Source: Rhizobium leguminosarum (GTDB lineage Bacteria; Pseudomonadota; Alphaproteobacteria; Rhizobiales; Rhizobiaceae). From it: a stretch of 64,000 bases of DNA. Both the position numbers and the translations under genes were made by a program. The stretch is taken from the NCBI RefSeq assembly GCF_002953715.1, contig NZ_CP025016.1:124001-188000 (forward strand), in the 5' to 3' direction. This document shows, one piece after another, positions 34,843-46,100 of this stretch (its first letter is position 1; the number at the start of each line of letters is the position of its first letter). The notes below the pieces were generated by a model that worked only from the letters and a program-made list of their open reading frames with translations, was not told the DNA's origin and did no database searches.

Positions 34843-34953
34843 TAGAGCATGATGCCGAAAAGTGTGAGCGGTTTTCGGACGACATCATGCTCTAACTATA
34901 TAATATAGAACAGGATTCAGATTTTGGGCCGGCTCGGCCTAAAATCATCCTGT
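34843..34953. repeat. RIME-like intergenic mosaic element, copy 1
   Basis: Two palindromes. The first has arms AGAGCATGATG/CATCATGCTCT (34844-34854, 34883-34893) with inner CCGAAAA/TTTTCGG. The second (34911-34952) pairs CAGGAT with ATCCTG and GATTTT with AAAATC around GGGCCGGCTCGGCC. It matches copy 2 (61690-61803) in inverted orientation; the first palindrome differs by a single base over 50. This is the Rhizobium intergenic mosaic element type. It fills the space between the monooxygenase and mutase gene starts. Confidence 0.88.
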
Positions 34954-35020
34954 TCGGGCTCTATCGCACGAGGAGCCGGTGAAATGGTAGGGTGGGAATG
35001 AAAAAGGCCGGAGGAACCGC

Positions 35021-37159
<2,139 letters not shown>

Positions 37160-37163
37160 CTGA

Positions 37164-37230
37164 AGCATTTCCAGGGAAAGTGCGACGCGGTTTTCCGCCC
37201 GGAATCACGTCAAACAAAAGGTTAGAGCAA
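37164..37230. repeat. Rhizobial palindromic repeat, family B copy 1
   Basis: GCATTTCCAGGGAAAGTGCG, then GCGGTTTTCC and GGAAT, then CAAAAGGTTAGAGC. It shares this plan with 58788-58876. Its terminal TTA, read on the minus strand, is the TAA stop of the FAH-family gene. Confidence 0.7.
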
Positions 37231-38382
37231 CCCGCGCTTTGCGAGGTTGCGCATCAGCGCCGAAATGCCGAATGTCCAGGGCGGGCATTCGGTGGAAAGG
37301 CGCACGGTGTTGACGAGCGCGCCGAGGCCTGCCGAGGAAATCTCGACGACATCGCCGATCTTGTGGGTGAAGCCTTGCTTTGGCGCGTCGCGGTCCTGCG
37401 TCGGCGCAAACAGCGTGCCGAGGAAGAGCATGAAACCATCGGGATATTGATGATGGGCGCCGACCGTCTGTTTGACGAGATCGGTCGGGTCGCGGCTGAT
37501 CTTTGACATCGAACTCTTGCCGTGCAGCACGAAACCGTCGTGACCGGTGACTTTCAGGTCGAGTTCGGCCTTGCGGACGTCATCCAGGCTGTAACCGGCA
37601 TCGAACAGGCGGATGAAAGGACCGATCGAGCAGGAGGCGTTGTTGTCCTTGGCCTTGCCGAGCAGCAGCGCCGAGCGGCCTTCGACGTCACGCAGGTTGA
37701 CGTCGTTGCCGAGTGCAGCCCCCTTGATCTCGCCGCGGCTGTTGACCGCGAGCACGATTTCCGGCTCGGGGTTGTTCCAGGTCGAGATCGGATGCAGGCC
37801 GACATCCGCACCCCAGCCAACCGAGGAGAGCACCGGCGACTTGGTGAAGACTTCGGCATCCGGCCCGATGCCGACCTCGAGATATTGCGACCACATGCCC
37901 TCGTCGATCAGCGCCTGCTTGACCTTGGCAGCCTCCGGCGAACCGGCCTTGAGATTGGTGAGGCTGCCGCCGATTAGCGTGCTGACACGCTCGCGGATCG
38001 AGGCGGCGCGTTCCGGATTGCCGGCCGCCTTCTCCTCGATAACGCGCTCGATCATCGACTGCGCAAAGGTAACGCCGCAGGCCTTGACTGCCTGCAGATC
38101 GACGGGCGCAAGGAGATAAGGGCGCGTTTGATCCGGAGCTCCGGTACTGTTGGCGGCGATGTCCGCCAGCGAGCCAACCGCCTTGCCACTTGCTGCACGG
38201 ACGAAGGCCGCGGCATCCTGCCGCTCGAGCAGGGTGCTCAGCGTCGGCGCCTCGCGCGACGTGATGTCGACCAGCATGCCCTCGCGTAACGTCACAATGC
38301 TCGGTCCCTCCACTTCGGGATTCCAGATGCGACCGACAAAAAGACCACCCGAAGCGGCGACATCGAGAAGAGCTTGAGACAT
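37222..38382 (-). CDS. Fumarylacetoacetate hydrolase-family protein, probable 2-keto-3-deoxy sugar-acid dehydratase
   Basis: 386 aa, longer than simple FAH proteins. It resembles the group that includes 2-keto-3-deoxy-pentonate dehydratases such as Caulobacter XylX. Seen: FAQSMIERVIEEKA, the metal-site region NNPEPEIVLAVNSRGEIKG with Glu ligands, GNDVNLRDVEGRSALLLGKAKDNN and the closing WTFGISALMRNLAKRGLL. It would dehydrate a 2-keto-3-deoxy acid to a semialdehyde. It is divergent from two Gfo/Idh/MocA dehydrogenase genes, which fits a sugar or polyol acid pathway. The exact substrate is unknown. Confidence 0.82.
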   Translation of the reverse strand: MSQALLDVAASGGLFVGRIWNPEVEGPSIVTLREGMLVDITSREAPTLSTLLERQDAAAFVRAASGKAVGSLADIAANSTGAPDQTRPYLLAPVDLQAVKACGVTFAQSMIERVIEEKAAGNPERAASIRERVSTLIGGSLTNLKAGSPEAAKVKQALIDEGMWSQYLEVGIGPDAEVFTKSPVLSSVGWGADVGLHPISTWNNPEPEIVLAVNSRGEIKGAALGNDVNLRDVEGRSALLLGKAKDNNASCSIGPFIRLFDAGYSLDDVRKAELDLKVTGHDGFVLHGKSSMSKISRDPTDLVKQTVGAHHQYPDGFMLFLGTLFAPTQDRDAPKQGFTHKIGDVVEISSAGLGALVNTVRLSTECPPWTFGISALMRNLAKRGLL

Positions 38383-38569
38383 GGTGATCTTTCATCAAGG
38401 GGAGCGAGAAGAGCTCTTTTAAAAATTGCGGGGTGTTGCCGCCCTCCGACCCGGCGACGACCAAAATCGATCACATTCATGAAGGCGGGGCAAGATGCGC
38501 TGGGGAAAAAGAGCTTTGCCTGATCGGCTCAAGCGGCGGGCTTCCTCGGGAACCCAATTGCAAAAGCTC

Positions 38570-38599
38570 ACAAAATAACTATTTAGATACAAAATAACT
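38570..38599. promoter_or_regulatory. Tandem ACAAAATAACT repeats in divergent region
   Basis: ACAAAATAACT occurs at 38570-38580 and exactly again at 38589-38599, a 19-base period. A dyad-like TTAAATTTCAAATATTTAA follows. This AT-rich island in otherwise GC-rich DNA lies between the FAH gene and the first Gfo/Idh/MocA gene. It probably holds the operator or promoter for one or both. No gene lies in the 38383-38748 gap. Confidence 0.5.
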
Positions 38600-38748
38600 G
38601 TTAAATTTCAAATATTTAAATGCAGGCTGTGACGATTTTGCCCTCCATATCGCCTTGACAGGAGCCGGCTTTCGTTATCTGTTTTGCCCAACATGGAGGA
38701 GGCTGGCATCAGCCGGCCACACGAAAATCCCAGGAGGATATTGCAGCG

Positions 38749-39759
38749 ATGTTGAGATTTGCCGTCGTCGGAATCGACCATGGGCACACGTTCGATCACG
38801 TGAAGGGATTGCTGGCCGCAGGCGGCGAGTTCGTCGGCTATTGCCCGCAGACCTCGGTGCCGGCGTTGCGCGAGGCCTTCGAGAAGACCTATCCTGACGC
38901 GCCGCAGATCGACAGGCAAAAGCTGTTCGACGATCCGTCGATCGATGTCATCTGCATTTCCGCGATTCCGCGTGATCGTGCCGGGCTTGCCATCCGCGCA
39001 ATGAGGTCGGGCAAGGACGTGATGACCGACAAGCCGGGCGTGACCACCTTCGCCCAACTCGAGGACGTCAGGCGTACCGTTGCCGAGACCGGCAAGATCT
39101 TCTCGATCTGCTTTTCCGAGCGCCACTGCGTCCGCTCCGCCGTCAAGGCCGGCAAGCTCGTCGCCGAAGGCGCGATCGGCAAGGTGATCCAGACGCTCGG
39201 TGTCGGTCCACACCGGCTGCAACTGCCGACCCGGCCGGACTGGTTCTTCGATCCCGAAGCCTTCGGCGGCATCATCGTCGATATCGCTTCGCACCAGGTC
39301 GACCAGTTCCTGTTCTATACCGGCTCGACCACAGGCGAGGTCATCGCAAGCTCGATCGGCAATTTCGGCATGCCCGACAAGCCCGCCTTCGAGGATTTCG
39401 GCGAGGTGCTTCTGCGCTCCGACAAGGCGGCGGGCTATGTCCGTGTCGACTGGTTCACGCCGGAGGCGCTGCCGACCTGGGGTGATGGGCGCCTGACCAT
39501 CCTCGGCACCGAAGGTTACATCGAACTGCGCAAATATATCGATATCGCCGGCCGGCCGGGCAAGGATCACCTCTTCCTGGTCAACGGCAAGGAAATGACC
39601 CATATCGATTGCAGCGGTGAAAAACTCGATTATTTCGACGCTTTCACCGCCGACGTTGGCAACCGCACGCAGACGGCGATGACCCAGGATCACGTTTTTG
39701 AAGTCTGCCGTCTTTCGCTCGAAGCCCAGGCGAAAGCCGCGCGCATCGGCGCTCGCTGA
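38749..39759 (+). CDS. Gfo/Idh/MocA-family dehydrogenase with atypical nucleotide motif
   Basis: 336 aa. The overall fold matches the family (DVICISAIPRDRAGLAIRAM, GKDVMTDKPG, FGGIIVDIASHQVDQFLFYTG). But the Rossmann loop reads VGIDHGHTF instead of GxGxxG, and the usual EKP is DKP. Such variants are known in subgroups with unusual cofactor handling. The catalytic His of the family is plausible in IASHQVDQ. It is the first gene of an operon with a second dehydrogenase 10 bases downstream. Confidence 0.82.
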   Translation: MLRFAVVGIDHGHTFDHVKGLLAAGGEFVGYCPQTSVPALREAFEKTYPDAPQIDRQKLFDDPSIDVICISAIPRDRAGLAIRAMRSGKDVMTDKPGVTTFAQLEDVRRTVAETGKIFSICFSERHCVRSAVKAGKLVAEGAIGKVIQTLGVGPHRLQLPTRPDWFFDPEAFGGIIVDIASHQVDQFLFYTGSTTGEVIASSIGNFGMPDKPAFEDFGEVLLRSDKAAGYVRVDWFTPEALPTWGDGRLTILGTEGYIELRKYIDIAGRPGKDHLFLVNGKEMTHIDCSGEKLDYFDAFTADVGNRTQTAMTQDHVFEVCRLSLEAQAKAARIGAR

Positions 39760-39769
39760 GGAGGAAATC

Positions 39770-40867
39770 ATGACCAGAAAATTGCGCGTCGGCGTCATCG
39801 GCGCAGGCATCGCTGCGCGGCATCTGGCCGGCTTCGGCTGGAACAAGGAGCTTTTCGAAGTTCCCGTGCTCTGCTCGCTCGATGAGGAGCGCGGCAGAGC
39901 GTTGTGCGAGGAGTTCGGCATTGCCGAATACACGCAGGATGCGGATTCGCTGTTTGCCCGCGAAGATCTCGACATCATCGACATTTCGACGCCGCCGAGT
40001 TCGCATTTCGAACTGTGCCGCAAGGGTATCGAGTCAGGCAAGCACGTGATCTGCGAGAAGCCGCTCTTCGGCTCGATCGCCGAGGTCGACGAGATGGGGC
40101 GCATCCTTGCCCGCTTCCCCAGCAGGAAGCTGATGCCGATCTTTCAGTATCGCTATGGTTCCGGCCTGCAGAAGCTGAAGCTGCTGATCGAACGCGGCCT
40201 GGCCGGCAAGCCGTTCCTGACCACGATCGAAACCCATTGGTGGCGCGGGCCGGATTATTATGCCGTGCCGTGGCGCGGCAAGTGGGCGAGCGAACTGGGG
40301 GGCGGCCTTCTCGGCCACGCCATCCACGCTCATGACATGCTGAACTATGTGCATGGCCCCTGCGCCGAGGTGTTTTCCTATGGGGCGACGCTAGTCAATC
40401 CGATCGAGGTCGAGGATACGGCAGCCCTTTCGGTGAAGATGCAGAACGGATCGCTGGCGACGCTGTCGATGACGCTCGGTTCGCGCAAGGAGATCTCGCG
40501 GCTGCGCTTCTGCTTCAACGACCTCGTCGCGGAAAGCATCATCGAACCCTATACGATGGGCCGTGATCCGTGGACGTTCGTCGCCGGGACAGAGGAACAT
40601 CAGGCGCGGATCGACGAAGTGCTCGCTGGCTATGTGCCTGGCGAGGATGGCTACACCCGTCAGTTCGAGCTCTTCCACAAGGCGATCGTCGAGGACACCG
40701 ACCCACCGGTGACATTGCAGGATGCCCGCAATTCGCTGGAACTGGTAACGGCCGCTTATTTCTCGCAGCGCACCGGCCAGCCGACGCGGATGCCGATCGC
40801 CGCCGATCATCCGCTCTATCGCTCCTGGCTTCCGGCAGGGGAATGGCGTGCTGCGGCCACCGTCTGA
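39770..40867 (+). CDS. Gfo/Idh/MocA-family oxidoreductase
   Basis: 365 aa, canonical: VGVIGAGIAARHLAGF binds the dinucleotide, EKPLFGS carries the catalytic Lys, and GGGLLGHAIHAHDMLNYVHG is the second catalytic region. It is a probable NAD(P)-dependent dehydrogenase of a sugar, inositol or related polyol. GAGGA precedes ATG 39770. It follows the sister gene directly, so both likely act on the same pathway as the divergent FAH enzyme. Confidence 0.88.
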   Translation: MTRKLRVGVIGAGIAARHLAGFGWNKELFEVPVLCSLDEERGRALCEEFGIAEYTQDADSLFAREDLDIIDISTPPSSHFELCRKGIESGKHVICEKPLFGSIAEVDEMGRILARFPSRKLMPIFQYRYGSGLQKLKLLIERGLAGKPFLTTIETHWWRGPDYYAVPWRGKWASELGGGLLGHAIHAHDMLNYVHGPCAEVFSYGATLVNPIEVEDTAALSVKMQNGSLATLSMTLGSRKEISRLRFCFNDLVAESIIEPYTMGRDPWTFVAGTEEHQARIDEVLAGYVPGEDGYTRQFELFHKAIVEDTDPPVTLQDARNSLELVTAAYFSQRTGQPTRMPIAADHPLYRSWLPAGEWRAAATV

Positions 40868-40885
40868 ACCGGGAAGGGCTCTCGC

Positions 40886-41295
40886 ATGCTGAAATCCTTC
40901 GAGCATGTTGGCATGACGGTCGGCGACATGGACCGCACCGTCGATTTCTACTGTGGCCTGCTCGGCCTCAGTCTCGTGCTGCGCAAGACGATGGCGAATG
41001 GCATGCAAGTCGCGTTCCTCGATGCAGCGGCGGCATGTTGGAGGTCTTTGCGCCGCCCGGCGGCGCGTCGAGAGCGGTCGACGTGCCTGACGATACGGCC
41101 GGCGTCCGCCACCTCACCTTTCATTTCGACAACGTCGACGAGACCTTCGTCCGCCTCGAAAAGGCGGGCGTCGAGATCAAGGAGCGGCCGCGCTTCGCCG
41201 TCCACTCCGAGATGCTGAACAAGATCGCCTTCGTTCGCGACCCCGACGGCATTATGGTCGAACTTGCCGAACGCTCTCAGAACCGCCAGGGCTGA
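40886..41295 (+). pseudogene. VOC (glyoxalase/dioxygenase fold) protein, frameshifted
   Basis: The first frame reads MLKSFEHVGMTVGDMDRTVD and continues to MQVAFLDA. The rest of a good VOC protein continues in another frame: SGGMLEVFAPPGG, then RHLTFHFDNVDETFVRLEKA and FVRDPDGIMVELAE. One missing base around 41021-41027 restores a single frame of about 136 aa. Either the gene has decayed or the base was lost in sequencing. It would have been third in the Gfo/Idh/MocA operon. Confidence 0.8.
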
Positions 41296-41380
41296 CACAG
41301 GTGCTGCCGATCGCTTCGCTGCGGGCGGTCAGACCGTCCCGCAGCAGATCGATCAGGCGCGGGACGAGCTTTGCCGCCAT
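41252..41380 (-). CDS. Possible 42-aa ORF coupled to allophanate hydrolase
   Basis: A GAGGAGAG ribosome-binding site overlaps the stop codon of the allophanate hydrolase gene and lies six bases before an ATG. The frame reads MAAKLVPRLIDLLRDGLTAR and runs 42 residues to TAA. It overlaps the end of the frameshifted VOC gene on the other strand. It may be the truncated start of a former downstream gene. No family is recognised. Confidence 0.4.
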   Translation of the reverse strand: MAAKLVPRLIDLLRDGLTARSEAIGSTCVSPGGSESVRQVRP

Positions 41381-41392
41381 GCAAGGCTCTCC

Positions 41393-43198
41393 TCAGCTCG
41401 CCAGCTTGGCGCTGATATAGTTGCGCCAGCCGCCAAGTGCGGTGATTTCCTCGGCACCCATCACCGCATGGGCCTCGCAGACGAAGCCGGAGACGCTGGA
41501 ACCGTCTTCGAGCGCCAGCTTACCGATGCCGAGGGGTGCCGGAATCTTCTGGACGAACCTGCCGAAAGCATCGGCCGGCAGTGCCCAGACCTCGACCTCC
41601 AGCCCCTGACCCTTATGGCCGGGTTCGCGCAGCAGTCCCGGTTTCGGCGGCGTGGTATTGGGCAAGACGAAGAGGCGATAATCGCCGGCCGTGCGGCAGG
41701 TCTTAACCAGACGCCCGCCGGCGCCTGCCAACTCGTGATTGAGCGGCATGCCGGTCAGATGCGCACCGACGACCGCGATTTCGATGAAACCGTCATCGCC
41801 AGGTACAACACGGCTCGCTTCGGGGATCGCAGCCTGCCGGTCGATGCCCATGCCGGAGCTTGCTGCGCGGTGCAGCGCATCGGCAAGCGGCGCCAGCGCG
41901 TCGTCGGTGAAGGCAGGTGCGATGACGGTCACGCCGCCCGGCAGCCCACCTTTGCCGAAGCCGGCCGGAACGGCGATCGCCGCGCAATCGAGCAGGTTGA
42001 CGAAATTGGTGTAGCGACCGAGGCGGCCGTTGAGCACGACGGGATTGGCCAGCATGTCCGCAACGGTGTAGGTGGTCGGTGCGGTCGGCAGCAGAAGCAC
42101 GTCGGCCTTTTCCCATTCGGCCTCGGTCTTGCGACGCAATTCTTCCAGCCGGTATCGGCCGTTGAAAGCCTCGACCGCGGTCTTGCCCTTGGCGCCTTCG
42201 ATAATCCCCCTGACCGTCGGGTCGAAATCGGCCGCGTTCGTGGCGAGGAAGGTCTCGACCGCCGCCAGACGTTCGGCGACCCACGGCCCGTCATAGAGAA
42301 GCGCAGCAGCCTCGCGGAATGGCGTGTAATCGAAAGGCACGATGGTCGCGCCGAGCGCTCTGGCCCGCTCGATCGCCTGGTCGTAGAGCGCCTCCACCTC
42401 CTTGTCGCCGAAGAACTCCCGCTCGGCGTCGGTCAGGACGCCGATGCGCAAGCCCGACACAGGCAGGTTTGCCGGCTTGGCGCGACGCGAGAAAGCATCG
42501 GCGGCATCGAAGCCTTCGGCGACCTTGCGGATCGCAACACCGTCAGAGACGGTTGCAGCAAAGATGGTGATGCAGTCGACGCTCTTGCAGGCCGGAACCG
42601 CGCCGGTATTCGGCAAGAGACCCGGCGTCGGCTTGATGCCGACCAGATTGTTGAAAGCAGCCGGCACGCGGCCGGAGCCCGCTGTATCGGTGCCGAGCGC
42701 GAAGGCGGCGAGGCCGGAGGCCACCGTGACCGCCGATCCGGAACTCGAACCGCCTGAGATATAGGCCGCATCGAAGACCGAACGCGGCGCGCCATAGGGC
42801 GAGCGCGTGCCGTTGAGGCCGGTCGCGAACTGATCGAGATTGGTCTTGCCGATGATGATGGCGCCGGCTGCCTTCAACCGTGCAACGACGGTGGAGTCCG
42901 CCTCCGGCCGATACGCATAGGCCGGGCAGGCGGCAGTCGTCGGCAGGCCGGCGGCATCGATATTGTCTTTCACGGCAAAGGGAACGCCCCAGAGCGGCAG
43001 GCTGTTTGCCTCAGGCGCACGTGTCATCAGCGCTTTCGCGGCAGCGCGCAGCTCCTCATCCGGCACCGGGGTGATGAAGATTGCCGGATCTTTCGAGGTG
43101 GCACGCCGGGCGATCACCTCTTCGATGGCATCGAGCGGCGTCAGGCCGGATTGATAGGCGGCGCGAAGGCTTGAGAGATCGAGAATGGTCGGCAGCAT
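41393..43198 (-). CDS. atzF: Allophanate hydrolase
   Basis: 601 aa. It splits allophanate into two ammonia and two CO2. The N-terminal amidase domain has the Ser-cisSer-Lys elements VKDNID and YISGGSSSGSAVTVASG. The C-terminal roughly 130-residue domain typical of AtzF follows (FIEIAVVGAHLTGMPLNHEL, then GWRNYISAKLAS). ATG 43198 is one base past the stop of the carboxylase gene, so translation is coupled. It is the last enzyme of the guanidine/urea route in this operon. Confidence 0.94.
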   Translation of the reverse strand: MLPTILDLSSLRAAYQSGLTPLDAIEEVIARRATSKDPAIFITPVPDEELRAAAKALMTRAPEANSLPLWGVPFAVKDNIDAAGLPTTAACPAYAYRPEADSTVVARLKAAGAIIIGKTNLDQFATGLNGTRSPYGAPRSVFDAAYISGGSSSGSAVTVASGLAAFALGTDTAGSGRVPAAFNNLVGIKPTPGLLPNTGAVPACKSVDCITIFAATVSDGVAIRKVAEGFDAADAFSRRAKPANLPVSGLRIGVLTDAEREFFGDKEVEALYDQAIERARALGATIVPFDYTPFREAAALLYDGPWVAERLAAVETFLATNAADFDPTVRGIIEGAKGKTAVEAFNGRYRLEELRRKTEAEWEKADVLLLPTAPTTYTVADMLANPVVLNGRLGRYTNFVNLLDCAAIAVPAGFGKGGLPGGVTVIAPAFTDDALAPLADALHRAASSGMGIDRQAAIPEASRVVPGDDGFIEIAVVGAHLTGMPLNHELAGAGGRLVKTCRTAGDYRLFVLPNTTPPKPGLLREPGHKGQGLEVEVWALPADAFGRFVQKIPAPLGIGKLALEDGSSVSGFVCEAHAVMGAEEITALGGWRNYISAKLAS

Positions 43199-43199
43199 G

Positions 43200-46100
43200 T
43201 CAGCATTCCTCCAGGACGACGATGATATCGCCGGCTTTGACGTTTCTTCCCGGCCCGGCGCGCAGGTCGCGGACGCGGCCTGCCGCATGGGCGGTGACGT
43301 TGATTTCCATTTTCATCGATTCGATGATGGCGAGCGTATCGCCGGCCGCAACCGGGGAGCCCGGCTCGACCAGCAATTTCCAGATATTGCCGGGCACGGC
43401 GCTGGCAACCCCGAAGCAGCCGTCGGGAATATCCCCATCCGGGCTTTCGCCTGTGCCTTCGTCGGTGACGAAGCTGTCGAGCCCGGCTTCCTTCCAACGC
43501 TGGCGTTCGGCATCGAAGGCGGCCTGCTGGCTTGCCTTGAACCGGCCGATCGACGCCGAATTGGCCTGCAATTCTTTCTCGTGGGCGGCATAGGAGAATT
43601 CCGTCTCCTCGATCCGGATGGGATAGCCGCCATGCGGGAAGGCGGCGCGCGCCTCCGTCAATTCCTGATTGCTGACCGGGAAGAAACGGATCTGGTCGAA
43701 GAAGTTCAGCAGCCAGGGTTTGCCCCTGGCAAAGACCGGCGTCTCCCGCCAAGTGTTCCAGACCTGGATGGTGCGGCCGAAGAGCTGGTAGCCGCCCGGT
43801 CCTTCCATGCCGTAGATGCACATATAGGCGCCGCCGATGCCGACGGCATTTTCCGGCGTCCAGGTGCGGGCGGGATTATACTTCGTCGTCACGAGGCGGT
43901 GGCGCGGATCAGTCGGGGTCGCAACCGGCGCACCGAGATAGACATCGCCGAGTCCCAGCACCAGGTAGCTGGCATTAAAGACGATATCGCGGACGGCCTG
44001 TTCGTCGGGAAGACCGTTGATGCGGCGGATGAACTCGATGTTCGACGGGCACCAGGGCGCGTTCGGGCGCACGAGCTCCTGATATTTGCGCATGGCGAGT
44101 TCCGCATCCGGATCGTTCCAGGAGAGCGGCAGATGCACGATGCGGCTCGGCACAGTGACCTCCTGTGCCGCCGGCAGCGTCGCCTCGATCTCGGAGAGCA
44201 GCCCGAGCAGGCGCCGGCGCGTCAGCTGCGTGCCATCATAATGGATCTGCAGCGAGCGGATACCGGGGGTGAGGTCGACGACGCCGGGAAGGCGGGCCTC
44301 GACGACCGCCTGCATCAGCAGATGCACCCGCAGCCGCAGCGCGATGTCGAGCGTCATCGGCCCATATTCGACGAGCAGATTGTCGTCGCCCTGGCGGCGA
44401 TAGACGACAGAAACCGGGCCATCCTCGCTGATGCCGAGGATCGGCGAACCTGTTTCTTCCGAGAGCCGCCGCACCGCCGGACCGGCGATCGGGTCTTCCG
44501 GCCGCGCCACCGCATGAAAACGGATACGGTCGCCGGGCTTGAACTGGCCCATCTTCCACTGCTCGTCGCGGGCAATCACTGCCGGGCAGACGAAGCCGCC
44601 AAGGCTCGGGCCGTCAGGGCCGAGAATGATCGGCATGTCGCCGGTAAAATCGATCGCCCCGATCGCATAGGCATTGTCGTGCAGGTTGGAGGGGTGCAGC
44701 CCCGCCTCGCCGCCGTCGCTACGTGCCCATTGCGGGGCTGGGCCGATCAGGCGCACCCCCGTGCGGGCGCTGTTGAAATGCACTTCATAGGCCGTCGAAA
44801 ACAGCGTCTCGATATCGCTAGCCTCGAAGAAATCGGGCGCCCCGTGCGGACCGTAAACCACGCCGACATCCCATTCGCGCGTCAAGGCGGCCGGCTCCGT
44901 CGCAGGTCTCGCCGGTTCGGCCGGCACCTGCCGGGCAAAATGCAGCACCTGCCCTGTCTTCAGGGTGCCGGTGGCGTTGCCGCCGAATTGGCCAAGGCCG
45001 AAGGTCGCGCGCGAGCCGAGTACAACGGGTGCGGCAAAACCACCGGCGACGGCGAGGTAGGCGCGTTGTCCCGGTCCTTCGATCGTACCGATCGACAGAA
45101 CCTGGCCGGCCCGGATCAATACCGGGGTGTCATGCGGCAATCTTGCGCCGTCGCATGTCATAGGCATCCGCGCGCCGGCAAGCGCGATCGTCTGGTCGGC
45201 ATAAAACCGCAATGTCGGACCGGAAACGGTCAACTCCAGCGCAGCCGTCACATCGGCATTGCCAACCAGCCGGTTGGCATGGCGGAAGGAGCGTTCGTCC
45301 ATCGGCCCGCTCGGCGGTACACCGACATGCCAGAGGCCGAGCCGGCCTGGCAGTTCCTGGATACTTGACTGCGCGCCGGGCGCGAGAACCTCGACGACAT
45401 CCGGAACGAAGGCGAAGTCGCGTAGCGCCGTCGTCTTAACCTTGGCGCTGGCAAGCAATTCGGAAGCGGCGATCGTCCTGAGATAAGCGAGATTGGTCTC
45501 GATGCCTGATATCGACGTTTCGGCGAGTGCTGCCTTCAGCTTCTCGATCGCCGCCGGCCGGTCTTCCGCCGCCACGATCAGCTTGGCAAGCATCGGGTCA
45601 TAGAAGGGCGTGACCTCGGTTCCCGTCTCGATCCAGCCGTCGACACGGGCACTTTCCGGAAAAATGACCTCGGTCAAAAGGCCGGCGCTCGGTCGGAAAT
45701 CGGCATGCGGCATCTCGGCATAGATACGCATCTCGATCGCCGCACCCTTCGGCGTCAGGGCCTTAGCACCCGAGAGCACGTCCTCGCCGGCCGCCTGCCG
45801 GATCATCCATTCGACGAGGTCGATGCCGAAGACGGCTTCCGTGACAGGATGCTCGACCTGAAGGCGGGTATTGACCTCAAGGAAATAGAATTCCTCGCGC
45901 TGGGGATCATAGATGAATTCGACGGTGCCGGCCGATTCATAGGAGACCGAGCTTCCCAAATCGACCGCCGCCTTGTGCAGCCGCGCCCTTGTCTCCCCGG
46001 AAAGGCCAGGAGCAGGCGTCTCCTCGACGACCTTCTGGTTCCGCCGCTGCAGCGAGCAGTCGCGTTCGCCGAGCGCAATCACTCCGCCCTTACCGTCGCC

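Noticed and set aside
43185..45368. 727-codon plus-strand frame opposite the carboxylase gene
   Set aside because: Antisense shadow; the minus strand carries complete biotin carboxylase and biotinyl motifs.
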